Origin: Streptomyces sp. NBRC 110611
Lineage (GTDB): Bacteria > Actinomycetota > Actinomycetes > Streptomycetales > Streptomycetaceae
Reading direction: 5' to 3'
DNA: 64,000 nucleotides
Assembly: GCF_001590865.1 (NCBI RefSeq)
Contig: NZ_BBUY01000008.1
Span: forward strand, 1 to 64,000
Part shown: positions 19,301-25,800 of the stretch, one piece after another
How positions within the stretch are numbered: position 1 is the first letter of the stretch
How the letters are laid out: every line of letters starts with the position of its first letter
Program-made: the position numbers and the translations under genes
Notes under the pieces: generated by a model
Database searches by the model: none
Told to the model about the DNA's origin: nothing
The model's input: the letters and a program-made list of their open reading frames with translations, nothing else

Positions 19301-20383
19301 GAGGAGGGTGCCGGGCCGCAGCAGGGTGCCGAGGAGCCCGGCGAGTTCGTCGAGGGCCTGGCCGGGGGCCTTGCCGACGAGGTAGGCGAGGACCCGCAGG
19401 ACGGTGCCGAGCAGCAGCCGCAGCAGGACGTACGGCAGGAGCGCGCCACGGGTGTTGGTGAGCAGGGTGTAGGCGGCGCCGGCCTTGTCGACGCGGTGCG
19501 GGTTGGCCCGGGTCCGGCCGACGCAGTCGATGGGGCGGCGCTCGCGGGCGGCGGCCTCGGCGTGCCGCAGGACGGCGTCCGGGGCGACCAGGACCTGGTG
19601 GCCGGCGGCCTGGGCGCGCCAGCACAGGTCGACGTCGTCCCGCATCAACGGGAGCCGGCGGTCGAAGCCGCCCAACTCCTCGTAGACGTCGCGGCGGATG
19701 AGCATGCCGGCGCTGGAGACCGAGAGCACCGGGCGCACCTGGTCGTGCTGGCCCTGGTCCTGTTCGCGGCGGTCCAGGCCGGTCCAACGGCGGCCGCTGC
19801 GGGCGATGCTGACTCCGGTTTCGAGCAGCTGGCGGCGGTCGTACCAGCTGCGCAGCTTGGGGCCGACGATGGCGGTGGCTGGGCTGGCGTCGGCGACCCG
19901 CAGCAGTTCGGCGAGCGCGTCCGGCGCGGGTGCGCAGTCGTCGTGCAGCAGCCACAGCCACTGGACCGGTTCGCCGTGCGGCAACTCCGGCATGTCGTAG
20001 GTCTCGTCGCGCCAGGTGCGGCTGACCGGGTCCCAGCCGCTGGGGCGGCGCAGGTACGGCAGCTCGTCGGGGGTCAGGACGGGGGCGGTGCGGACGGCCT
20101 CGTCGACGGCGGTGCCGAATCCGGAGCGGCGGGCGAGGTGCAGTACCCGCTGCTCGCCGAGGGCTTCGCCGAGAAGCTGGGCGGAGTTGTCCGCGCTGCC
20201 GGTGTCGGCTCCGACGGCGTTCTGCACCGGGCGTTCCTGGCCGAGCAGGCCGGAGAGCGCGTCGGGCAGCCAGCGGGCGCCGTCGTGGGAGACGATCACG
20301 GCGGTGACGACATGCCGCGGGAACTCTGGGGTGGCGGCTTCATAGGAGGCGGCGTGGGCCGCCGACTGGCTGTGCACGGACAT
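16388..20383 (-). CDS. very large membrane glycosyltransferase, family 2
   Basis: A 1331-residue protein. Residues ~20-300 form a GT-A family 2 domain: VTAVIVSHDGARWL, the metal-site stretch WLLHDDCAP, and the acceptor-side RDDVDLCWR. A membrane segment at ~320-345 and then about ten hydrophobic segments (roughly 475-860) follow, then an extracytoplasmic-like domain and a final membrane segment near 1090-1110. The C-terminal ~200 residues are a disordered tail of repeated YADPYADP and HESHAGHESHAGHES units. It probably transfers a sugar from a nucleotide or polyprenol donor to an envelope glycan. The start is the ATG at 20383, with GGAGGG about 12 nt upstream. It is coupled to the DUF5719 gene and sits downstream of whiB on the same strand. 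Confidence 0.88.
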   Translation of the reverse strand: MSVHSQSAAHAASYEAATPEFPRHVVTAVIVSHDGARWLPDALSGLLGQERPVQNAVGADTGSADNSAQLLGEALGEQRVLHLARRSGFGTAVDEAVRTAPVLTPDELPYLRRPSGWDPVSRTWRDETYDMPELPHGEPVQWLWLLHDDCAPAPDALAELLRVADASPATAIVGPKLRSWYDRRQLLETGVSIARSGRRWTGLDRREQDQGQHDQVRPVLSVSSAGMLIRRDVYEELGGFDRRLPLMRDDVDLCWRAQAAGHQVLVAPDAVLRHAEAAARERRPIDCVGRTRANPHRVDKAGAAYTLLTNTRGALLPYVLLRLLLGTVLRVLAYLVGKAPGQALDELAGLLGTLLRPGTLLAARKRRGRPAVPAGELRPLFPPPGATVRATVEQVAGNLAGRAAPDVASAGRHGAVESGPGGDDADYLQIEQFARLKRIARKPAPVLFAVLLLVSLIACRGLLGSGALAGGALLPAPGTASDLWSAYLDSWHTVGVGSTAPAPPYLALVALVSSVLLGSTGLTVTLLLVCSVPLAGLTAYFASRPLVASRLLRAWGSIAYAFLPAATGALAGGRLGTAVLAVLLPLLARAAIAAAGLRLPAGTRPSWRATWAYTLLITVTMAFTPVVWPVAVLLGTVLLVLRALGRAPGGPWQSDGGRIGGGQRTGGRDQLLGHVLRFLAVALVPLLVLAPWSLSLLTRPSRFFAEPGLGFGAGAASALDLLGLSPGGPEAAGGVLLFGIVLAALAATLRDTRQRAVRTAWAVALTGLLCAALGNGSGWTGPAMLIYGLALLCAAAIGAEGIRTRMASLGFGWKQPVAVLIALACLLAPLYAAVSWMITGAGGPLARRSPEQVPAFVAEESGSTDRARTLVLDGTPGRVRYSLVRGSGARLGDADLAAEAGEDKRLGTVVANLVAGSGADQTRQLGGYAIRYVLVRDGAPRAMGRVLDSTPGLTRLSQDDGSALWRVNSKVSRVSIEAPGTQQGATAGEAAAPAPVKAGPVEAHTTLPAGPAGRVLRLADAADEGWRATLDGTPLKPVTVDGWAQGFTLPAHGGTLDLTHESPLGHTLWLSAQGLLAVVLVVLALPGRRREVDDDLPEDVAAAQAAATTGDGRRARRLRAQAEAAGGAPEGTGPAAPGEQPPAAAAGTAPAQDIVAATDPYADSYADPYADPYADPSYADPYAAVPQQQSHESHAGHESHAGHESHESYGSQDSHDGWANWQAAPGGPAQPGQPGQPGPLGEQQQPYAPADSYQAGQYGGQYPQADPYPAPVDPSYADPYAADPLQTGAYDPYGYGGQPPHPHQHQHQPYDDGTTYPGSAAEPRRDGSDQQ

Positions 20384-20731
20384 CGAGGTACGGGCCCTCC
20401 GGACCCGGGAGTTCGGGACCCGCGGCGAAGCCTCCGCCACGCCTGAACGGCGCGGGGGGACCCCCATACGGCACCCGCCCCCGGAAGACACTGCGACGGA
20501 CTACGAGGTGACGCGCGCGCCTCGCGGGGCGGCGGCACATCTCGGACGGGGCCCCACACTAATGGTTCGCGCCGGGGCCCCGGCCGGGTCCGCAGACAGC
20601 AGTCCGCCTCCGGCGGCCGGGGCCGCGGGAGGCGGAGGGTTCCTTATCGGTGGATATGGGGAGTTGGGGGGCTGCGGCGGCGTGGTCCGTGAGGCCGCGC
20701 GCCGTCGGTCCGGACGGCTGCCTGATCATCG
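20384..20731. other. spacer between whiB and the large glycosyltransferase
   Basis: 348 bp with no gene. It contains a strong GC hairpin (20603-20636), probably the whiB terminator. The remainder should hold the promoter of the glycosyltransferase-DUF5719 pair. Confidence 0.5.
20603..20636 (-). terminator. terminator downstream of whiB
   Basis: A 9-bp perfect outer stem (TCCGCCTCC at 20603-20611, GGAGGCGGA at 20628-20636) encloses a GC-rich 16-nt loop that can itself pair. It lies about 95 bp past the whiB stop. Confidence 0.6.
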
Positions 20732-20995
20732 TCAGACGGCGGCCTTCTTGAGCCGGCGCCGCTCGCGCTCGGACAGACCGCCCCAGATACCGAAGCGCTC
20801 GTCGTTGGCGAGCGCGTATTCGAGGCATTCGGACCGGACTTCGCAGGCGAGGCAGACCTTCTTGGCCTCGCGGGTGGAGCCACCCTTCTCCGGGAAGAAG
20901 GACTCGGGGTCGGTCTGGGCGCACAGTGCGCGCTCCTGCCAGCCGAGCTCCTCGTCCGCCTCCTCGACCAGCAATTCCTGGAACAGCTCGGTCAT
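20732..20995 (-). CDS. whiB: sporulation regulator WhiB
   Basis: An 87-residue Wbl protein with the four cluster-binding cysteines at 25, 48, 51 and 57 (CxxC in VCLACEVRSEC), the FGIWGGLSERERR turn and a basic RLKKAAV tail. Length and N-terminus (MTELFQELLVEEADEELGW) match WhiB itself rather than another Wbl paralog. In Streptomyces, WhiB holds a [4Fe-4S] cluster and acts with WhiA to switch on sporulation-septation genes in aerial hyphae. The start is the ATG at 20995. The 746-bp region upstream is long, as expected for a developmentally controlled gene. Confidence 0.97.
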   Translation of the reverse strand: MTELFQELLVEEADEELGWQERALCAQTDPESFFPEKGGSTREAKKVCLACEVRSECLEYALANDERFGIWGGLSERERRRLKKAAV

Positions 20996-21452
20996 GTGCG
21001 CCCCTCGTCTGTCTTTACGTCCCCGTGATCAAGCCGTGATCGATTTCGGCTGAACGACACGAGTGAAATTACAAGTGTGGTGATCCGGGCCAGTCAAGCC
21101 GAGATCTGCTATTGAGCCTCTTATTCACTCGGCGGAACCAAGCGGTTGCGAAAAGTGTTCAAATCAGTAAAAACCAGGACACTTTCCCGGGCGCACCGCT
21201 CGGCACGTCCGCGTCGTCAAGAAAGACGCGATCGGGCGGCGCGCGCGTTGCACCCCGCGCGCCGAAGCGGGGAAGATCACAGTCGGATCACAGGACCGCA
21301 ACGGCGTTTGGAAGCGCGGTTGCCGGTCGACTTCTCCGCCGCCGGTACTGCACAAACCTTTCGCCGGACGGAGTAACCGGATGAGGTGAAAGATTCACGG
21401 CAAACCAGACATCCGGTTGACATCGCGCCGGGAACCCGGTCTCCTTGACCGC
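20996..21452. other. whiB upstream regulatory region
   Basis: Gene-free DNA of about 457 bp, markedly AT-richer at 21040-21180 than its surroundings. It must contain the whiB promoter(s). A GACAC pentamer (21056-21060), the core recognised by WhiA, is present but too short to count as evidence. A direct repeat of GATCACAG occurs near 21273-21293. At the right end lies a promoter-like element for the Cys-rich leader ORF. Confidence 0.5.
21417..21445 (+). promoter_or_regulatory. candidate promoter for the leader ORF and cysteine dioxygenase
   Basis: A perfect TTGACA (-35) at 21417-21422 is followed after 17 bp by a weak TCTCCT (-10) at 21440-21445. A start site about 7 bp later falls on or next to the ATG at 21453, so the leader ORF could be translated from a leaderless transcript. 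Confidence 0.5.
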
Positions 21453-21557
21453 ATGCCAGCCACCGCCGCGTCCCGCCCGACCCGCATCCACGGGTCGCTC
21501 GGCGCCGCGCGGAACCGCTGTCGCTGTTCCGGCTGTTTCCGCTGTTGTAGCCACTGA
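21453..21557 (+). CDS. Cys-rich leader peptide upstream of cysteine dioxygenase
   Basis: A 34-codon ORF, too short for routine ORF calling: MPATAASRPTRIHGSLGAAR followed by NRCRCSGCFRCCSH and TGA. Five of its last twelve residues are cysteine, and all five are TGT codons, the rare Cys codon in GC-rich DNA. It ends 184 bp before the start of cysteine dioxygenase. Cys-rich upstream ORFs are known in actinobacteria as sensors in cysteine-responsive attenuation, where ribosome progress through Cys codons controls the downstream sulfur gene. It has no ribosome site; a TTGACA element places the transcript start near the ATG. I infer a regulatory leader rather than a functional peptide. Confidence 0.7.
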   Translation: MPATAASRPTRIHGSLGAARNRCRCSGCFRCCSH

Positions 21558-21641
21558 GCTCCAGCTTCTCCGCTCGCACCACCCCGCAGAGCCCACCGCT
21601 CCTGCCCGGCGACCACTCTGCCGCGCCCCCCACAGGGAGAG

Positions 21642-21689
21642 CCGGCGTCGTGCCGCCCTCCCCAGCTCCCCCTCCCCAGCTGACGCCGG
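21642..21689 (+). promoter_or_regulatory. long-loop inverted repeat in the cysteine dioxygenase leader
   Basis: CCGGCGTC (21642-21649) can pair with GACGCCGG (21682-21689) across a pyrimidine-rich 32-nt loop, between the leader ORF and the gene's ribosome site. It could be part of an attenuator or anti-attenuator structure, but this has not been folded. Confidence 0.3.
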
Positions 21690-21741
21690 GCGGTCCCCCA
21701 GCCCGTCACACCCAGCACTTCCGCCGAGGAACCCGAAACCG

Positions 21742-22317
21742 ATGAACAGCGACGTCCAGATCGCCGGCGACCCCCTCGCCCTCCCCCATCTGCTGCCGCC
21801 CGTCCCCGCCCACCCGCACACCGTCGCCGGCTTCGCCGGTCTGGCCCGGTCGATCGCCGCCGACCGCGCCGCCTGGGCCCCGCTCGTCCGGTACGACGCC
21901 ACCACCCGCTGGTACCACCGGCTGCGCACCGTCCCGGCCCGGCCGGGCGAGGCCCCGCCCGGCTACGAGGTGTGGCTGCTGAGCTGGGTGCCCGGCCAGG
22001 GCAGCGGCCGGCACGACCACGGCGCGTCCGCCGGCGTACTGACCGTCCTGGAAGGCGAGTTGACCGAGCACGGCGGGACGACGACCGGCCCTCGGACGCT
22101 CACCGCCGGCGCCCAGCGGGTGTTCGCCCCCGGATACGTCCACGAGATCGTCAACGACTCCCTCAGGCCGGCGGTCAGCCTGCACATCTACTCCCCCGGC
22201 CTGACCGACATGCCGATGCACCCCCGGTCTCCGCTCCGTTCGGCCGGGGAGACCCCCATCGGCCGGGACACCACTGCCGGAACCGCGGCCACCGCCCCCG
22301 AGATCCTCGCCCCCTGA
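21742..22317 (+). CDS. cysteine dioxygenase family protein
   Basis: A 191-residue cupin enzyme that would oxidise L-cysteine to cysteine sulfinate with non-haem iron and O2, the first step in removing excess cysteine. The three iron-ligand histidines are visible: SGRHDHG (His91 and His93) and PGYVHEIVN (His134), around the cupin core VLTVLEGELTEHGG. The ATG at 21742 has GAGGA about 11 nt upstream; the open frame extends 99 codons further left, but that overlaps the leader ORF in another frame and is Pro/Arg/Ser-rich. The gene is preceded by a Cys-rich leader ORF, pointing to control by cysteine supply. cofD follows 22 bp downstream on the same strand, so cotranscription is possible. Confidence 0.9.
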   Translation: MNSDVQIAGDPLALPHLLPPVPAHPHTVAGFAGLARSIAADRAAWAPLVRYDATTRWYHRLRTVPARPGEAPPGYEVWLLSWVPGQGSGRHDHGASAGVLTVLEGELTEHGGTTTGPRTLTAGAQRVFAPGYVHEIVNDSLRPAVSLHIYSPGLTDMPMHPRSPLRSAGETPIGRDTTAGTAATAPEILAP

Positions 22318-22339
22318 CAGTCTTTGAGATCCTTGGGCC

Positions 22340-23296
22340 ATGCGAATCGTGGTTCTGGCCGGCGGTATCGGCGGCGCCCGCTTTCTGCGGGGACTGAAGG
22401 CAGCGGCTCCGGACGCGGACGTCACCGTCATCGGCAACACCGGCGACGACATCCATCTGTTCGGCCTCAAGGTGTGTCCCGACCTCGACACCGTGATGTA
22501 CACCCTCGGCGGCGGTATCAACGAGGAACAGGGCTGGGGCCGGACCGACGAGACCTTCCGGGTCAAGGAGGAGCTGGCCGCCTACGGCGTCGGCCCCGAG
22601 TGGTTCGGCCTCGGCGACCGGGACTTCGCCACGCACATCGTCCGTACGCAGATGCTGGGCGCCGGCTATCCGCTCAGCGCGGTGACCGAGGCGCTGTGCG
22701 ACCGCTGGCAGCCGGGCGTGCGGCTGATCCCGATGACCGACGACCGGGTCGAGACCCACGTGGCCATCGAGGAGGACGGCGAACAGCGGGCGGTGCACTT
22801 CCAGGAGTACTGGGTGCGGCTGCGCGCCTCGGTGGACGCGAAGGCCGTGGTGCCGGTCGGTGCCGAGCAGGCCGCACCCGCGCCCGGCGTCCTGGAGGCC
22901 ATCGCGGCCGCCGACGTGATCCTCTTCCCGCCGTCCAACCCCGTCGTCAGCGTCGGCACCATCCTCGCCGTCCCCGGGATCCGCGAGGCCATCGCCAAGG
23001 CCGCGGCACCGGTCGTGGGCCTCTCCCCCATCGTCGGTGACGCGCCGGTGCGCGGGATGGCCGACAAGGTGCTGGCCGCGGTCGGCGTGGAGGCCACGGC
23101 CTCGGCGGTGGCCACGCACTACGGGGCGGAGCTGCTGGGCGGCTGGCTGGTCGACACCGTGGACGCGGACCGGGTGCCCGATGTCGAGGCCGCCGGGATC
23201 CGCTGCCGCGCCGTGCCGCTGATGATGACGGACCTGGACGCCACGGCCGCGATGGCACGCGAGGCCCTGGCCCTGGCAGAGGAGGTACGGGCATGA
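22340..23296 (+). CDS. cofD: 2-phospho-L-lactate transferase (F420 biosynthesis)
   Basis: A 318-residue enzyme (CofD, FbiA in actinobacteria) that joins the GDP-activated phospho-lactate/enolpyruvyl moiety to the deazaflavin Fo, giving F420-0 or its dehydro form. Family signatures are the N-terminal VVLAGGIGGARFLRGL, VIGNTGDDIHLFGLKVCPDLDT, and the DVILFPPSNPVVSVGTILAVPGI stretch near residues 193-215. The ATG at 22340 has only a weak ribosome site. The stop overlaps the next start (ATGA), coupling it to cofE. The 22-bp gap from the dioxygenase suggests read-through. Confidence 0.96.
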   Translation: MRIVVLAGGIGGARFLRGLKAAAPDADVTVIGNTGDDIHLFGLKVCPDLDTVMYTLGGGINEEQGWGRTDETFRVKEELAAYGVGPEWFGLGDRDFATHIVRTQMLGAGYPLSAVTEALCDRWQPGVRLIPMTDDRVETHVAIEEDGEQRAVHFQEYWVRLRASVDAKAVVPVGAEQAAPAPGVLEAIAAADVILFPPSNPVVSVGTILAVPGIREAIAKAAAPVVGLSPIVGDAPVRGMADKVLAAVGVEATASAVATHYGAELLGGWLVDTVDADRVPDVEAAGIRCRAVPLMMTDLDATAAMAREALALAEEVRA

Positions 23297-24711
23297 GCGG
23301 TACGGGCGCGAGCGGCGCGGACAGGGGACGTACGGGCGCGAGCGGTACGGGCGCGGGGGCTACGGCTACCGGCCTGCCCGACGCCGCCGGGACGCCCGCG
23401 TACCGGGTGTGGGCACTGCCGGGGATCCCCGAGGTACGGCCCGGCGACGACCTGGTCAAGCTGATCACGGCCGCGGCGACCACCGACGGGAAGCCCCAAC
23501 TCGCCGACGGGGACGTACTGTTGGTGACCTCGAAGATCGTCAGCAAGGCCGAGGGGCGGGTGGTCGAGGCCGACGACCGGGAGGCGGCCATCGACGCGGA
23601 GGCCGTACGGGTGGTGGCCCGCCGCGGATCGCTGCGGATCGTGCAGAACCGGCAGGGCCTGGTGATGGCGGCGGCCGGCGTCGACGCCTCCAACACCCCT
23701 GCCGGCACAGTGCTGTTGCTGCCGGAGGACCCGGACGCCTCGGCCCGCGCCCTGCGTGCCGGGCTGCGCGAGGCGCTGGGCGTCGAGGTCGGGGTCGTCA
23801 TCAGTGACACCTTCGGGCGGCCGTGGCGCAGCGGCCTCACCGATGTCGCGATCGGCGCGGCCGGGGTGCGGGTGCTGGACGACCTCCGCGGCGGCACGGA
23901 CGCGTACGGCAATCCGCTCAGCGCGACGGTGGTGGCCACCGCGGACGAGCTGGCCGCGGCCGGCGACCTGGTGAAGGGCAAGGCGACCGGGCTGCCGGTC
24001 GCCGTGGTGCGCGGACTGCCGCACGTCGTCACGGCGGGGGCGGCGGACGACGGGGACGGGGCGCGGGCGCTGGTGCGGTCCCCGGAGGGCGACATGTTCC
24101 GGCTGGGCACCTCGGAGGCCGTACGGGAGGCGGTGACGCTGCGGCGTACGGTGCGCACCTTCACGGACCACCCGGTCGACCCGGGGGCCGTCCGGCGGGC
24201 CGTGGCGGCGGCCCTCACCGCCCCGGCGCCGCACCACACCACACCGTGGCGGTTCGTCCTCCTGGAGTCGGCGGAGTCCCGGACGCGGCTGCTGGACGCG
24301 ATGCGGGACGCCTGGATCGCGGATCTGCGCGCCGACGGGAAGTCCGAGGAGTCCATCGCCCGGCGGATCCGGCGCGGCGACGTGCTGCGGAACGCGCCGT
24401 ACCTGGCCGTGCCGTGCATGGTGACGGACGGCGCGCACACCTACCCCGACGCACGGCGGAACGCGGCGGAACGGGAGATGTTCGTGGTCGCGCACGGCGC
24501 CGGGATCCAGAACTTCCTGGTGGCGCTGGCGGGCGAACGGCTCGGCTCCGCCTGGATCTCCTCGACGATGTTCTGCCGGGACGTCGTACGGGATGCCCTC
24601 GCTCTGCCCGACGACTGGGAGCCGATGGGCGCGGTCGCGATCGGCCGGCCGGCCGAGGCACCGAAGGAACGGCCCGCGCGGGACGGCGCGGACTTCGTGG
24701 TGGTGCGCTGA
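23293..24711 (+). CDS. cofE: F420-0:gamma-glutamyl ligase fused to a nitroreductase domain
   Basis: A 472-residue two-domain protein (FbiB type). A Gly/Thr-rich lead of ~30 residues is followed by the CofE ligase domain (~35-265: LPGIPEVRPGDDLVKLI, DGDVLLVTSKIVSKAEGR, ISDTFGRPWRSGLTDVAIG), which adds glutamates to F420-0. The C-terminal domain (~275-465) is an FMN nitroreductase fold (RRTVRTFTDHPVD, APHHTTPWRFVLLE, GLGSAWISST-like segment), known in mycobacterial FbiB to reduce dehydro-F420. The start overlaps the cofD stop by 4 bp. It faces the DNA glycosylase gene across a short repeat-filled spacer. Confidence 0.95.
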   Translation: MSGTGASGADRGRTGASGTGAGATATGLPDAAGTPAYRVWALPGIPEVRPGDDLVKLITAAATTDGKPQLADGDVLLVTSKIVSKAEGRVVEADDREAAIDAEAVRVVARRGSLRIVQNRQGLVMAAAGVDASNTPAGTVLLLPEDPDASARALRAGLREALGVEVGVVISDTFGRPWRSGLTDVAIGAAGVRVLDDLRGGTDAYGNPLSATVVATADELAAAGDLVKGKATGLPVAVVRGLPHVVTAGAADDGDGARALVRSPEGDMFRLGTSEAVREAVTLRRTVRTFTDHPVDPGAVRRAVAAALTAPAPHHTTPWRFVLLESAESRTRLLDAMRDAWIADLRADGKSEESIARRIRRGDVLRNAPYLAVPCMVTDGAHTYPDARRNAAEREMFVVAHGAGIQNFLVALAGERLGSAWISSTMFCRDVVRDALALPDDWEPMGAVAIGRPAEAPKERPARDGADFVVVR

Positions 24712-24725
24712 GGCGTCCGAGCCGA

Positions 24726-24785
24726 GTCAGGGCCGTCAGAGACGCGTCAGGGCCCTCAGAGTCGGGTCGGGGCCGTCAGAGACGG
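24726..24785. repeat. 20-bp tandem repeat, three copies
   Basis: Three adjacent 20-bp units at 24726-24745, 24746-24765 and 24766-24785 share GTCAGGGCCGTCAGAGACGC with one to four differences. The third overlaps the last codons of the convergent DNA glycosylase gene. Confidence 0.85.
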
Positions 24786-25732
24786 GCGATGTCTCCCACC
24801 GGAAATCTCGGCGCCCGGCGTGGCGGGGTGATGCCGGACAGCAGGATCAGCCGGGCGGCGCGGTGGCGCTGGCCGTCGTAGGGGGCGAGGAGTTCGAGCA
24901 TCTGCTCGTCGGTGGTGCCGCGGCGGCCGGTGAGGGCGTATCCGATGATCTTCGGCAGGTGGAGATCCCCGACGGTGATCGCGTCGGGGGCGCCGAGGGT
25001 GCGCTGCAGCGTCTCGGCGGCGGTCCACGGGCCGATACCCGGTATCGCCGTCAGCCGGCGGGTGGCGGCCGCGAGGTCCATCCGCGCGGCCTCCTCCATC
25101 CGGCGGGCGGCCCGCACCGCGCGCAGGATCGCGGCGGAGCGCTTGGCGTCCACGCCGGCGCGATGCCACTCCCACGAGGGGATCAGTGCCCAGCCGCGCG
25201 GATCCGGCATCACCCGCATCCGCTCCCAGGGGCCGGGGCCGGAGGGCCCCGCGGAGGGCCCCGCGGAGGGCCCCGCGGAGGGCCCCGGGGCGGGCTCGCC
25301 GTGGCGCCACAGCAGGAGCCGCCAGGCCCGGTAGGCCTCGTCGCTGGTGACCTTCTGCTCCAGGATCGCGGGGATCAGCGACTCCAGGACCAGACCGGTC
25401 CGGGCGAGCCGTACACCGGGGTGGCGGCGGCGCGCGTCCCGGACGATGCGGTGCCGGGCGGTGAGCTGCTCCGGATCGTCGGACTCCCCCAGCAGGTCGG
25501 GCAGCTGCGCCAGCAGCCAGTCGGCGCCCGGCCCCCAGGCCTCGGCCTCGACCCGGCCGGCGGCCGGGCGGGCCGTGAGGCGCAGCGTGCCCGGCCCCTC
25601 GGGTGTGCGGGAGCACCGCCACACCTCGTCGCCGCGCACCACGCACGCGGGGTCGCCCGGGCCGCGCCGCAGCACACTCAGCGTGCGGTGGAGGTCGTAC
25701 GGGCCGGACGGGACCCAGGCGCGGGCGGGCAT
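24776..25732 (-). CDS. HhH-GPD DNA glycosylase (3-methyladenine type)
   Basis: A 318-residue base-excision repair enzyme of the HhH-GPD superfamily. The helix-hairpin-helix LTAIPGIGPWTAAETL is at about 232-247 and is followed by VGDLHLPKIIGYAL with the catalytic aspartate. Upstream is the typical ILEQKVTSDEAYRAWRLL helix. It most resembles AlkA-like 3-methyladenine glycosylases. An unusual insertion of four GPSA units (DNA repeat 25241-25288) lies between the two lobes near residues 150-165, probably a flexible loop. The start is the ATG at 25732. Confidence 0.88.
   Translation of the reverse strand: MPARAWVPSGPYDLHRTLSVLRRGPGDPACVVRGDEVWRCSRTPEGPGTLRLTARPAAGRVEAEAWGPGADWLLAQLPDLLGESDDPEQLTARHRIVRDARRRHPGVRLARTGLVLESLIPAILEQKVTSDEAYRAWRLLLWRHGEPAPGPSAGPSAGPSAGPSGPGPWERMRVMPDPRGWALIPSWEWHRAGVDAKRSAAILRAVRAARRMEEAARMDLAAATRRLTAIPGIGPWTAAETLQRTLGAPDAITVGDLHLPKIIGYALTGRRGTTDEQMLELLAPYDGQRHRAARLILLSGITPPRRAPRFPVGDIARL
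25241..25288. repeat. 12-bp tandem repeat encoding GPSA units
   Basis: Three exact copies of GGAGGGCCCCGC (25241-25252, 25253-25264, 25265-25276) and a partial fourth code on the minus strand for repeated Gly-Pro-Ser-Ala inside the glycosylase. The unit length is a multiple of three, so changes in copy number keep the frame. Confidence 0.9.
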
Positions 25733-25800
25733 GCGGCCAGGTTAGGCGATCGGGGGACGGGGGCGGGGGAGAGAACCGGGGGGAGAACGGGGGGAGAGAA

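Noticed and set aside
16349..20446. Plus-strand ORF of 1365 codons
   Set aside because: Mirror of the glycosyltransferase and DUF5719 genes; low-complexity Gly/Ala/Gln composition.
21041..21065. BldD- or WhiA-type box upstream of whiB
   Set aside because: Only a GACAC pentamer is present; the BldD pattern is one base short, so the match is too weak to report as a site.
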